32,926 bases of DNA, from positions 1 through 32,926 of the forward strand of contig JAJCYD010000036.1 in NCBI GenBank assembly GCA_029263125.1, written 5' to 3'. Shown here one piece after another: positions 1 to 7,547 of this stretch. The position numbers were made by a program, and so were the translations under genes. Each line of letters opens with the position of its first letter. Within the stretch, counting starts at the first letter, position 1. Source of the DNA: Solirubrobacteraceae bacterium. Lineage in GTDB: Bacteria; Actinomycetota; Thermoleophilia; Solirubrobacterales; Solirubrobacteraceae. Under the pieces are notes generated by a model. It made no database searches. It was not told where the DNA came from and saw nothing but the letters and a program-made list of their open reading frames with translations.

Positions 1-61
1 TCCGGTCGGCATCACGCAACTTGCGGATGACCTGCTCGGGGGTATGCCTGGTGCGCTTCAT
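1..61 (-). CDS. IS3-family transposase OrfA, N-terminal fragment (cut by window edge)
   Basis: Read from position 61 leftwards, the minus strand encodes MKRTRHTPEQVIRKLRDADR before the window ends. This is the characteristic N-terminus of IS3-family OrfA proteins, the helix-turn-helix DNA-binding half of the two-frame IS3 transposase. A GGA-containing ribosome-binding site (AAGGAC on the minus strand) lies about 7 bases before the ATG. Only 20 residues are visible, so intactness and the frameshifted OrfB cannot be judged. The call rests on the strongly conserved KRxRxxPEQVIRKLR pattern. The element would extend left of the window, and its upstream end may lie near position 136, where the minus strand begins TGACCCC, but this end is a guess. 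Confidence 0.75.
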   Translation of the reverse strand, partial: MKRTRHTPEQVIRKLRDADR

Positions 62-136
62 CGTGATCGTCCTTGCTCGCCCATCTTGCAGGGCGCATAG
101 AACTCTCACAAGCACCGGACCGAACCACCGGGGTCA

Positions 137-1560
137 CGCCAATTGGTCTCCCCGGAACTCCGGAGTGTGCCGTGAGCACGACTGTCAGATTCGTTTGTAT
201 CCGAGGCCCCTGGGCGAAGGTTGGTGCGGACCGGTCGATCGAAGGAGGGCAAAGTGGAGACCATCGTGGAGCGTCCCGCCGCGCTGGACGTGCACAAGGC
301 GCAGGTGACCGCCTGCGCGCGCGTGCCGGCAGCGCGCGGCCGGCGCGAGCAGCACATCGCTGAGTTCCCGACAACCGTCCGCGGGCTGTTGGCGCTGCGC
401 GACTGGCTGGCGGGCCTTGGCGTCACGCAGGTCGTGATGGAAGCGACCGGCGTCTATTGGAAGGCACCGTGGGCGATCCTCGAAGACGAGTTTGACTGCA
501 TGCTCGTCAACGCGCGACACGTCAAGCAGGTCCCGGGGCGCAAGACCGACGTCTCTGACGCCGTGTGGCTATGCCAGCTGGCCGAAGCGGGGTTGTTGAA
601 GGCCAACTTCGTGCCGGCCAAGCCGATCCGCCAGCTGCGCAACCTCACCCGCTATCGCAAGACGCAGATCCAGGAGCGCGCCCGCGAAGTCAACCGGCTG
701 CACAAGGCACTCGAAGACGCCGGCATCAAGCTGGACTGCGTCGCCGCGGACATCATGGGCAAGTCCGGGCGCGACATGCTTGACGCGCTGGTCGCCGGCC
801 AGACTGATCTCGACGTCCTGGCGAACCTCGCGCGCCGGCAGATGCGCAAGAAGATCCCCGCTCTGCGCGAGGCGCTCGCGGGCCACTTCGATGCCCATCA
901 TCGCCTCTGGATCGGCGCGATCCTGCGCCACATCGATTTCCTCGACGAGCAGATCGAGCAGCTCGGCGTGATGATCGAGGAGCACATCCGCCCTTTCGAC
1001 CTGGCGGTTGAGCTGCTGTGCACGATCCCCGGCATCCAGCGCCGCGGCGCCGAATGCATCATCGGCGAGATCGGGACCGACATGACGCGCTTTGCGACAG
1101 CACGCCACCTCGCCTCCTGGGCTGGCAAATGCCCCGGCAACGACAAGTCAGCCGGCAAGCGCCGCTCCGGCAAAACACGCGACGGCTCGAAGTGGCTTGA
1201 CTTCGCGCTGGAGGAAGCCGCCATGGCCGCCATCCGCGTCAAGGGCCACTACCTCGAAGCCCAATACCGCCGGCTCAAGCCCCGCCGCGGCCACAAACGC
1301 GCGCTCGGCGCGCTCAAGCACACGATGATCTGCGCGATCTGGCACATGCTCGCCACCGGCGAGACCTACCGCGACCTCGGCCCCGACTACTACACCAACC
1401 GCAACCCCGAACGACAGACCAAACGCCTCGTCGCGCAGCTCGAACGCCTCGGACACCACGTCACACTGACCGAAGAACCCGCGGTGGCGTAGACGGACTT
1501 TTCCTGTCAGGCAGAAGGAGTAGACCCAGACCGCCGGGTGGGCTGTCTCGCTCGGCGTTC
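137..1560 (+). mobile_element. IS110-family insertion sequence (ends not resolved)
   Basis: The element contains one intact DEDD transposase gene plus non-coding flanks. No convincing terminal inverted repeats or target duplications can be seen, which is normal for IS110 elements. The given ends are only estimates: the left end is placed just outside the possible IS3 terminus near 136, and the right end a short way past the transposase stop. The pentamer-to-heptamer CTGTCAG occurs once on each side (near 181 and near 1504), but this may be chance. The left flank of roughly 110 bases before the gene is where a bridge RNA would be encoded if this is an IS110-group (not IS1111-group) member. Confidence 0.5.
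254..1492 (+). CDS. IS110-family DEDD transposase
   Basis: This is a transposase/recombinase of the IS110 (IS116/IS902) family. The N-terminal RuvC-like DEDD domain is intact: D12 (ALDVHK), E63 (VMEATGVYW), and D99 and D102 (KTDVSDAVW). The C-terminal Transposase_20 domain follows, with the IPGIQRRGAE helix-hairpin-helix-like stretch and the LASWAGKCPGNDKSAGK motif near residue 290, which carries the catalytic serine of this family. I chose the GTG at 254 because AAGGAGGG sits 4 bases upstream. An in-frame ATG at 221 would add 11 residues. At about 412 aa it is full length with no stop or frameshift, so the element may be active. IS110-group elements lack clear terminal inverted repeats and carry a bridge RNA in the non-coding left end, which would fall upstream of this gene. 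Confidence 0.96.
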   Translation: METIVERPAALDVHKAQVTACARVPAARGRREQHIAEFPTTVRGLLALRDWLAGLGVTQVVMEATGVYWKAPWAILEDEFDCMLVNARHVKQVPGRKTDVSDAVWLCQLAEAGLLKANFVPAKPIRQLRNLTRYRKTQIQERAREVNRLHKALEDAGIKLDCVAADIMGKSGRDMLDALVAGQTDLDVLANLARRQMRKKIPALREALAGHFDAHHRLWIGAILRHIDFLDEQIEQLGVMIEEHIRPFDLAVELLCTIPGIQRRGAECIIGEIGTDMTRFATARHLASWAGKCPGNDKSAGKRRSGKTRDGSKWLDFALEEAAMAAIRVKGHYLEAQYRRLKPRRGHKRALGALKHTMICAIWHMLATGETYRDLGPDYYTNRNPERQTKRLVAQLERLGHHVTLTEEPAVA

Positions 1561-1617
1561 CTGCAGGGGTACGACGATGAACGCTGTCGGGAGTGGCGCC
1601 TCGACTAACGTGCAGCC

Positions 1618-1812
1618 ATGTCGCGTCGACGAGATGCTCGACCTCAGGGCATGCTCGCGATTGCCGCGGTCGCACTGGCGTTTCTGACGCTGCTGGTCGA
1701 TGACGGCCTCGGTCGCCTCATTCTCTGCGGCGCGATTGGGCTCGCTTACTTCTTGACGATGGTCCGCATCGCAAGACGACACGGCTACAAGCGAGCCTGG
1801 CCGCCGGGTTAG
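1618..1812 (+). CDS. Small two-TM membrane protein, hypothetical
   Basis: A 64-residue reading frame starts at ATG 1618. It begins with a basic stretch (MSRRRDARPQ), followed by two hydrophobic segments at about residues 11-28 and 31-48, and ends in a basic tail (ARRHGYKRAWPPG). The positive-inside pattern at both ends suggests a hairpin with both termini in the cytoplasm. I recognise no family. No good ribosome-binding site is visible before the ATG. It sits just right of the IS110 element with no operon partner. The membrane-protein composition and clean two-helix layout argue that it is real, but the surrounding DNA is sparse and partly decayed, so it could be a remnant. Confidence 0.5.
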   Translation: MSRRRDARPQGMLAIAAVALAFLTLLVDDGLGRLILCGAIGLAYFLTMVRIARRHGYKRAWPPG

Positions 1813-1925
1813 GGATCGTCATCTCGTGGCGGGTGCTGTCCCGCCCGCGGTTCGTTTGCGGACCGGCGTGCGGTCCTAGACGTCAAGCTGAGAGCGACCC
1901 GTCGTTCCTAGTCAAGCGACCATTG

Positions 1926-2501
1926 CTACTGCAGGCTGGTCGGTGGCTCGCCGCGTGTGATGCCCCTGATATCGGGAGGCGCGCCGATCGCTACGACCCG
2001 CTGGGTCCCCGCCGAGCGGAACCCCAGCCGTACCGGCAACCCAGTTGCAGGGCTGACAGGCAACTCGATCGCCCACGCATTCTCGCCGACCGTGGGCTCG
2101 ATGCTCGTGCCGTCGGCGGCGATCACGGTGACTTCTGTGGCGTCGTCGGGTAGCTCACCATGAAATCTGACCAGGCCTGCGTGGAGATTCGGGGCGCAGA
2201 CGTCTACACCCCAGCTTTCTCCGGTCGCCATGTGCTGAAGGTCAGTGACCCCGCCGCCGCCGACCGCGTCATAGATGCCTACAAGGTCATCAGCGGCGGG
2301 CACCATCCAGCTCACGTAGCCCGAGCTCAACTCGAGCACTTTGCGGGACAGGTCGTGGTTCTCGCCGTACACACCGTGGCGCGCGAGGTCCTGGCGTGCC
2401 AGCGGTGGCATCGCATCGTCGGCTCCCCGCGGACGACGAAATGCCTTCAGTAGGCCGTGCTGAGCGGCCGAGACCTCGGTTACTGCGGGTCTACGTGCCA
2501 T
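1926..2501 (-). CDS. Hypothetical protein, exported-type domain common in Solirubrobacterales-like genomes
   Basis: The 191-residue product starts with a stretch around LLKAFRRPRGADDAMPP (about 17-33) and continues into a beta-rich region with VSWMVPAADD, LVGIYDAVGGGG and a last third reading as short strands (TEVTVIAADGT, NAWAIELPVS, VRLGFRSAG). This order, a 'FRRPxxAxDxxP' opening followed by a compact beta domain about presentable voltage-like repeats of G and D residues, resembles a family of secreted proteins of unknown function that I associate with Solirubrobacterales. Those relatives normally carry a signal peptide or TM helix ahead of the FRRP motif. None is visible here, so the gene may have lost its export signal or be truncated at its 5' end. 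Function is unknown. Confidence 0.55.
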   Translation of the reverse strand: MARRPAVTEVSAAQHGLLKAFRRPRGADDAMPPLARQDLARHGVYGENHDLSRKVLELSSGYVSWMVPAADDLVGIYDAVGGGGVTDLQHMATGESWGVDVCAPNLHAGLVRFHGELPDDATEVTVIAADGTSIEPTVGENAWAIELPVSPATGLPVRLGFRSAGTQRVVAIGAPPDIRGITRGEPPTSLQ

Positions 2502-2570
2502 TCCGGCCCAAGACTTCGGCAGGCGAGCAGCGGCGCGTTGAGGAAGGATGGATGCAGGAGGTCCGGACCG

Positions 2571-2786
2571 CTAAGCGCTGCGCTGTCGGCGCGCCCAGAC
2601 GCCGCTCAAGCCGGCTGCGGTCCCAAGCACGGCCGCGACGAGCAACATCAAGCCGGTGGCCTGCTCGACGGACATGCCGCCCCACGCGAACAGCACGACG
2701 AACACCAACGGGAGCAATGCCAGCCAGACGCGCCCCGTGAGAGCACCTACGAACGCCACGAGTGCGGCTGGTACGAAGAAGGACAT
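2571..2786 (-). CDS. Small membrane protein, hypothetical (three hydrophobic segments)
   Basis: Starting at the ATG that reads leftward from 2786, the frame gives a 71-residue, very hydrophobic protein: MSFFVPAALVAFVGAL, then WLALLPLVFVVLFAWGG, then TGLMLLVAAVLGTAAGL, ending in a basic tail (WARRQRSA). Three membrane helices of about 17 residues each are plausible. The open frame extends much further upstream, but that part is low-complexity arginine-rich sequence and overlaps a methyltransferase relic, so I do not accept it as coding. No known family is recognised and there is no obvious partner gene. Confidence 0.5.
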   Translation of the reverse strand: MSFFVPAALVAFVGALTGRVWLALLPLVFVVLFAWGGMSVEQATGLMLLVAAVLGTAAGLSGVWARRQRSA

Positions 2787-2991
2787 GATCGCCACGGCAA
2801 TCGATCGTAGATCACGCAGCAAGGCCCTGCGGCGGCAGCCTGCGCAATCCCGGCAGACGTCGGCTGCGGGACGGCACCGGCGTGGGTCACGGCGTCTCAC
2901 GCACCGCTGAAGGAACGGCTGGCGGGGGGACGGGATCCAGCTCAACGAAGACCGAAGACTGCTGCGTCCAGGCAATCGCGAACGTCGCCTA

Positions 2992-3420
2992 TCAGATTGG
3001 GGACGCGCCCGGCGTGGAGCGTTGCGCCCACGTCGCCTCGACACGGTGCGGGACGCTGACCGGTTGCGGCTTGTCCTCGAGAAACCCGCGGACGATCGCG
3101 AGCGCTTCGTCTCGACGCGGTGCGCGCGAGGGCGGCCATGCAGCTCGTCGAACCGATGACGGCGGTGAAGGCCTGATGCGACCAGACGTGCTCGCGTGTA
3201 GAGATCGCCGTCGTCTTCAACGATCCGAACCGCCTCTCCAAGCCCGCTCGCCAGCCACCTGAGGCAACACGTTCGCTGGCTGCGTCGCTGTCGGGATTGC
3301 GGTAGTCGGCCAGCAGCGAGGACAGCTCGCCGAACCACCGACCACTCGGCCAGATGCCACAGGGTGGCCACGACCCCGTCGGGCCTGAGGACACGCTCGA
3401 TCTCGCTCGGCCGAAGCGGC
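2992..3420 (-). pseudogene. Frameshifted SAM-dependent methyltransferase remnant (C-terminal half)
   Basis: Pieces of a class I methyltransferase appear in successive minus-strand frames. First comes EIERVLRPDGVVATLWHLAE near 3410-3350 (motif IV/post-IV region, where methyltransferases of the Methyltransf_11 type have 'ExxRVLRPGG'). Then a second frame gives WFGELSSLLADYRNPDS and LERRFGSLKTTAIST near 3320-3190. A third frame gives DEALAIVRGFLEDKP and PHRVEATWAQRS, ending at a stop at 2992. The order matches the C-terminal half of one protein, broken by at least two frameshifts. The SAM-binding N-terminal half with its GxGxG motif is not visible, so the gene is both truncated and frameshifted and surely dead. 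Confidence 0.6.
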
Positions 3421-3614
3421 GCGCTCCGCTTCTTGAGAGAAGCGAGTACCGCTGGCCGCCGGTAGGTCGTGTCCCGCTGAGCATTCGGCAGTGGCACGCG
3501 CCGGCTCATCGCTCAGCGCGCGCTTGGGGTCCTGCGGAGCGACCAGCTAGCGGTCACGCGGCGCTTCGGCGAACGGCGAACGGCGCTACCAGCAGACGAA
3601 ACGAACGGTCGTAC

Positions 3615-3935
3615 TTATCGCGGCCCCGGAGTGCCGTGACGGCGCGCCTGGATGCGTCTCTCTCGGCGACGATGATCGCGCACACCGACGATGATCAAGA
3701 TGGGCGCAACTGCTGCCATCCCGATCGCAATGTTGGCGGTCTTTGCGGCGACGTCAAGGACGCCAAGCCCAGCTGATAAGAGCAGCAGGGCGGCCAGTCC
3801 CCAGACCGGCAATCGCCGCTCCGCTGGCGTCATGTCGCTGCAAGCATGACGCCAGCCGCGCCAGAGGGCGCAGCTCCACGTACCCCAGAGGCCCACGGCG
3901 ATGATCGCGACCACAATCGTCAGGGCCAACTCCAT
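3615..3935 (-). CDS. Three-TM membrane protein, hypothetical
   Basis: The frame encodes about 106 residues from the ATG at 3935 (a TTG at 3947 would add four). Hydrophobic segments lie at about residues 3-20 (LALTIVVAIIAVGLWG), 46-62 (WGLAALLLLSAGLGVLDV) and 68-86 (ANIAIGMAAVAPILIIVGV), and the tail is strongly basic (RDHRRRERRIQARRHG). No known family is recognised. It stands alone on the minus strand between a methyltransferase relic and a non-coding stretch. Composition supports a real gene, but it sits in a region with several decayed genes. Confidence 0.5.
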   Translation of the reverse strand: MELALTIVVAIIAVGLWGTWSCALWRGWRHACSDMTPAERRLPVWGLAALLLLSAGLGVLDVAAKTANIAIGMAAVAPILIIVGVRDHRRRERRIQARRHGTPGPR

Positions 3936-4344
3936 GGCCGAAGACAATCAGGTCGCGAGGGGCGCGACGCCGCCAACTGATCATCGGCGCAGGGGCGAAA
4001 AGTGGCTCCCGTCAGACCAAGAGCGAATAGACACCGTAGGCGACCGCCGCCGGGCCCAGGATGAGTTACCGCTCTAGCGAGCGCCGCGGTGCTGGTCGCA
4101 GCAATCAAGCTGTAGTCGCGCGGCCCGGTAGTCGTTCGGCAGTGCGACGAGCCGACGCGTCGGTCAGCGCCGGTTCGTCGTCCCGAAACGGACCAGCCTG
4201 CGGATCCGGCCGCAAGTCAAGCGCGACTACCGCAACCAGGCGAAAGCAGTAGCCGTGTTGAGACCCGCTGGGCGCCGGCGCATCGGCCGCGGTGCCTCGC
4301 TGTGTGCTTCAGTAACGGGCAAGCGGACCGCGCGTTCCAGCGCC
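3936..4344. other. Gap without a convincing gene
   Basis: No intact coding region is supported here. On the minus strand, around 4108-4000, two short frames (AALARAV and then LILGPAAVAYGVYSLLV followed by a stop) would join by a one- or two-base shift into a small membrane-protein C-terminus, so this may be another decayed gene. The rest is arginine- and serine-rich in all frames with no recognisable motif, hairpin with a T-run, or repeat. Confidence 0.4.
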
Positions 4345-4725
4345 TCAGCGTGGCTCGCCATGCTGTCGCGGCGGCCGTTCTCTCGCTAGCTCGAGCATCG
4401 CCGGACCCATCAGTGCTCGCGCCCGTTCCATGCCGGTCGGGTCAGCTTTGAGGCGCTCAATGATGCTCTCGGCTACCACGTCCCGGAGGCCCTGAGCTTC
4501 AGCGGAGGCCAGCTGTTCCAGAAAGCGGAACATGCGCCGCAAAGCTTGGCTGGGCTGCGGACTCGCGTCAGAGAGCAAGTCCTGGACGTGTGGGTAGACC
4601 ACGTCGTCGAAGATGACGTACGCACCTTCTTCCTCCCCACTGCGGGTTTCCCACTCATACGCAGGCTGTAGCTCGGGGAAGTTCTCCAACAGGCCGCCTA
4701 CGACGGTCTCCATCGTGAGTCGCAT
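4345..4725 (-). CDS. DUF7674-like hypothetical protein
   Basis: The 126-residue soluble protein begins METVVGGLLENFPELQPAYE (after a possible four-residue extension MRLT), has an acidic middle (GEEEGAYVIFDDVVYPHVQDLL) and an all-helical second half (ALRRMFRFLEQLAS, VVAESIIERLKADP). The pattern of 'LxxxxPELxxxYE', an aromatic/acidic centre and 'RxFxFLEQ...VxESIIERL' resembles the DUF7674 family. That family is seen as stand-alone small proteins, sometimes beside contact-dependent toxins as presumed immunity proteins. No toxin gene lies next to it here. Two in-frame ATGs are available, at 4725 and 4713, and neither has a strong ribosome-binding site. Function is unknown. Confidence 0.6.
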   Translation of the reverse strand: MRLTMETVVGGLLENFPELQPAYEWETRSGEEEGAYVIFDDVVYPHVQDLLSDASPQPSQALRRMFRFLEQLASAEAQGLRDVVAESIIERLKADPTGMERARALMGPAMLELARERPPRQHGEPR

Positions 4726-5352
4726 CTAGCCATGGTGCCAGCGCCAGCCAAGCCGTCCTGCCCCGCCGCTGTCGCTTCGCAGCACAGGCGGTGGCCCGGC
4801 GTCGGCGCGGCGTTCCGGTTGCCGTTCGGCAGGGGACGCGCCGGCGGCTCTGCAGCAAGGCGCGAGTCGCTCCCGATCTGCCCCTAAAGAACCGGTGTCT
4901 GCGGACATCGAGCTCAGCGTGCTTGTGCGCGCCGACGCGGTGCAACGTGACGAGATGGGCTTCCTGATATGGAGCTCAGGGTCAAGGGGGCCGGCCCGAT
5001 CGGTTGGCGCGCGTCGTGGGCTGAAGCAGCGGATGTCCCTGGGCAGCGACGGTGGATCAGACTGATATTCGCCGATCGGGACGGCATGACTGGGAACCGT
5101 CGGGAGCGCCTCGGAGCAGGCCGTCTGAGACGCTGCTCCGCACGCCGCACGCCGTCATCGACGACACCGCGGGCGTGCTGTTGCTCGCGCTCGAGAACCT
5201 CGAGCATCAGCCCGGAGACAACGGCTCCCGTCATCGCGGGGGGATCGGTTGACGGCTGGTTGGTTGACGCGCAGCGCAGGATTTCTCGTGGCCTGGTTCT
5301 CGTGGCCTGGCGTACCCGCGCGCATGAGACCGTCCGTGTGGTGCGGTCGCGG
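4726..5352. other. 627-base stretch without a recognisable gene
   Basis: All frames here are arginine/alanine/proline-rich and lack motifs, and I accept none as coding. The only structure I see is a perfect tandem duplication of a 14-base unit (TTCTCGTGGCCTGG) at 5283-5310. The region lies between the ends of one minus-strand gene (CBS protein, ending at 5353) and the start of another (DUF7674-like, 4725), so it should contain the latter's promoter. It may be decayed genic DNA like its left neighbour. Confidence 0.4.
5283..5310. repeat. Tandem 14-bp duplication
   Basis: Two perfect head-to-tail copies of TTCTCGTGGCCTGG (5283-5296 and 5297-5310) lie in otherwise non-coding DNA. This probably arose by replication slippage. 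No function is apparent. Confidence 0.8.
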
Positions 5353-5754
5353 TCAGCGGCGGGCGACGTCGCCGACTGCGCCGCTGCGTGTCCAGCAGCG
5401 AACGATGTCGCGCATCGACAAGATCCCGACGATCTCCGAGCCATCCAGGACGACGACATGACGACAGGCCGCGGCGATCATCTGCTCTGCCGCGCGCTCC
5501 AGCGACCAGTCCGCCGCGGCGTACAACAGATGCCCGGACAGATGATCACCAACAAGCTCGGCGTCGGGGTCCTGCCCGGCACCGATCGAACCCAGCAAGT
5601 CGCGCTCGGTGATGATCGCCGGCGCGGGCTGCTCGGCACCGGTCACGACCGCCGCACCGACCTGCCGATCGGTCATTCGGCGAGCCGCGTCACGCAGCGT
5701 GTGCGCCGGTCCGACCGTCACGACGATCGCGTTCATGCCATCACGTACGTACAT
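5353..5754 (-). CDS. CBS-domain-pair protein
   Basis: The 133-residue product is a stand-alone CBS (Bateman) pair. The first CBS runs from about residue 6 (MNAIVVTVGPAHTLRDAARRM) to about 55 (APAIITERDLLGSIGAG), and the second from about 75 (AADWSLERAAEQMIAA) to 125 (GSEIVGILSMRDIVRCW). The two 'IxxERDLL' and 'ILSMRDI' ends are the nucleotide-binding signature strands. Such proteins sense adenine nucleotides or act as small stress proteins, like mycobacterial Hrp1 (Rv2626c). I chose the ATG at 5754 because AAGGTGG lies just upstream and the open frame beyond is non-conserved. A good promoter candidate sits about 45-75 bases upstream. No other gene is co-transcribed downstream. Confidence 0.9.
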   Translation of the reverse strand: MYVRDGMNAIVVTVGPAHTLRDAARRMTDRQVGAAVVTGAEQPAPAIITERDLLGSIGAGQDPDAELVGDHLSGHLLYAAADWSLERAAEQMIAAACRHVVVLDGSEIVGILSMRDIVRCWTRSGAVGDVARR

Positions 5755-5798
5755 CGCCACCTTGCCACCTCGCCACCTCGCTCGTGCTAATTGATACA

Positions 5799-5828
5799 AG
5801 CATAGCGATCTCCCCCGACCCCGGACAA
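5799..5828 (-). promoter_or_regulatory. Candidate sigma-70-type promoter of the CBS gene
   Basis: On the minus strand, TTGTCC (5828-5823) and TATGCT (5804-5799) are separated by 18 bases. They lie in the only AT-rich patch between the cupin gene and the CBS gene. The predicted start near 5792 would leave a leader of about 38 bases before the ATG at 5754. The call is based on consensus only. Confidence 0.45.
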
Positions 5829-5879
5829 CCACGAGATGTGGGTGGCCAGGGTCTCTCCACGGCTTCGGCGGAGAAGACG

Positions 5880-6302
5880 TCAGCCGGGCAGGTCGTCGGG
5901 TCTCGGGACGTCCAGCGGCGGACGGCCGGGGGAGTGGTCATCCCAGGACTCCCACGCCAGGCCGTCCCGACCCTCATGCTCACCGGAGCCGCCGAGCGCG
6001 AGCAGCACGAGCCGCTCGGCGCCGGCGTTCGTGAGCTGGCGCCGCGCGGCGGGGCCGACGCGGACGAGCCGATCGGGGCCGACGACGTGCTCGACGCCCT
6101 CGACGCGGAGCGTCAGCTCACCCTCGAGCACGAGGAAGACCTCCTCCTGATGCTCGTGCGCGTGGATGCGCCCGCGCGCGCGGGGTGGCAGCACGATGAG
6201 GTTGCAGCCGAACGAGCTGACGCCGAGCTCGTGGCGCAGCATCTGACGGCGCGTGGGGGTGTCGCGGTCGAGGGTGGCGAAGGCGAGCGCGTCGTCGGTC
6301 AT
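5880..6302 (-). CDS. Cupin-domain protein
   Basis: The 140-residue protein is a single small cupin barrel. Motif 1 reads IHAHEHQEEVFLVLEGELTL (about residues 46-65), with the metal-ligand pattern H-x-H-x(4)-E and the final G(E). Motif 2 is weaker (VRVGPAARRQLTNAG) and lacks the usual second histidine. A metal site could therefore be incomplete. The C-terminal tail (WDDHSPGRPPLDVPRPDDLPG) is proline-rich and not part of the barrel. The start at the ATG beginning MTDDALAF is preferred because it matches the usual cupin N-terminal extension. No clear ribosome-binding site precedes it. The substrate cannot be inferred, and sugar isomerase-like, regulatory and stress roles are all possible. Confidence 0.88.
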   Translation of the reverse strand: MTDDALAFATLDRDTPTRRQMLRHELGVSSFGCNLIVLPPRARGRIHAHEHQEEVFLVLEGELTLRVEGVEHVVGPDRLVRVGPAARRQLTNAGAERLVLLALGGSGEHEGRDGLAWESWDDHSPGRPPLDVPRPDDLPG

Positions 6303-6528
6303 GGCTTTGCAGCGTAGTTGAGCGCTCAGCGCAACCCGCCGGTGAATCGGTGACCGGCCAGCCGTTGGCCGCTCACGACCCGGCCGTAGATCCGCTGCGC
6401 GCCGGTGAGCAACTCGATCGCCACGACCCTCAACCTCATGCTGCAACGATGCAGGACATGGGAGAATCGGGCAGGCGGCCGGGCGGTCGCAGCGTCAAAT
6501 CCAGTCTCCCCGATCGCCGAACATCGTG

Positions 6529-7446
6529 ATGAAACTCGCCCGCAAGCTCCTGCTGCCGGCCAGCACGGGTCCGCGCGCCGCGGCACTGCTGTGCGTGGCG
6601 GCGGTCGGTGTGCTCGTCGCTGGCCTGATGCACGCGCGGCTGTTTCATCGCGGCTACGGCGAGGTCGAGATCGTCGGGCCGCTCTTCCTGCTCCATGCGA
6701 TCGGGTCGACGTTCGTCCTGCTGGCGCTGCCGGCACGACGCGTCTGGCTGTTCGTGCTCGGCACGGTCTCGATCTGCCTGCCGTCGCTCGTCTCGATTGC
6801 GCTCTCGCACTCGTCGGTCGGGTTCCTCGGATTTCGCGAGGGCGGCTACGACGCTGACGCGCTCGTCATCGTGAGCGCCGAGATCGTCGCGGTCGTCTTC
6901 GCCGTTGCCGGCGGCTTCGCGGCAGCGGGAAGCGCGGCGGGGGGTCGCGGATCAGCCGCAGCTCGCGGCGCACTTGGCGTCCTCCTCGTGGGGGCGATGG
7001 GGTGGGCGATCGCCGGAGTCGGCATGGGCGCCTCGCCAGCCGAGCGCCAGCGGGCGCCGACCGCGGCCGCGATCGACGCTGCTCGCGACCGCATCGCCAC
7101 GGGCACGCAGAGCGTGCGTCGCGGACGCGAGCTCTTCGCCGATCAGGGATGTGACCGCTGCCACTCGATCGCGGCCATCGATGCCGGCGGCAAGCTCGGG
7201 CCACGCTTGGACACGCTCGACGAGGATCTCGACGACAACATCGAGAGCATCGCCGATCCCCGCGAGGACACCGCCGACGGCTATCCGCGACGGCTGATGC
7301 CAGCGGACTTCGACGAGCGCCTCGGCGACGCAGACCTGCGCGCGCTGGCGGCCTTCGTGACGACCGTCTCGGGGGAGCAGGACGATGAACGCGAGGACGA
7401 CGACGGACGACGCGGCCGCGGCCGCGGCAGATCGGGCAGCGGCTGA
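6529..7446 (+). CDS. Membrane-anchored c-type cytochrome
   Basis: The 305-residue protein has a membrane part followed by a cytochrome c domain. Hydrophobic helices lie at about residues 17-34, 48-68, 72-92, 111-134 and 149-167. The soluble C-terminus carries the haem-binding CxxCH motif CDRCH (C208, C211, H212), and the distal methionine is probably M257 in RRLMPADF. The order 'GxxLFADQGCDRCHSI ... KLGPRLD ... LMPADF ... DLRALAAFV' is typical of class I cytochrome c. An odd number of helices from a cytoplasmic N-terminus would place the haem domain outside the membrane. The tail is a charged run (EQDDEREDDDGRRGRGRG). The GTG/ATG pair at 6526/6529 gives two possible starts. No oxidase or complex III gene is adjacent, so its electron partner is unknown. 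The formate dehydrogenase at 10901-15268 is a distant candidate. Confidence 0.85.
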   Translation: MKLARKLLLPASTGPRAAALLCVAAVGVLVAGLMHARLFHRGYGEVEIVGPLFLLHAIGSTFVLLALPARRVWLFVLGTVSICLPSLVSIALSHSSVGFLGFREGGYDADALVIVSAEIVAVVFAVAGGFAAAGSAAGGRGSAAARGALGVLLVGAMGWAIAGVGMGASPAERQRAPTAAAIDAARDRIATGTQSVRRGRELFADQGCDRCHSIAAIDAGGKLGPRLDTLDEDLDDNIESIADPREDTADGYPRRLMPADFDERLGDADLRALAAFVTTVSGEQDDEREDDDGRRGRGRGRSGSG

Positions 7447-7547
7447 CGCTCGCACGTCCCGACCGAGCGTCGACGGTGAGGTGAACGATGGTGACCGCAG
7501 TCCGTTCGACTCAAGAACCGACGGCCCGCGTGGCGTAGCGTTCCGGC

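Noticed and set aside
5283-5785. Short direct repeats (14-bp unit at 5283; GCCACCTC twice near 5765) considered as a CRISPR or regulatory array
   Set aside because: Only two copies each, no regular spacers, and the second lies in a Shine-Dalgarno-like stretch of the CBS gene.
6326-6439. 37-codon minus-strand frame ahead of the cupin gene (starts MRLRVVAIELLTGAQRIYG)
   Set aside because: It reads protein-like and lies 23 bases upstream of the cupin start, but it has no ribosome-binding site and no family match, so I do not call it.
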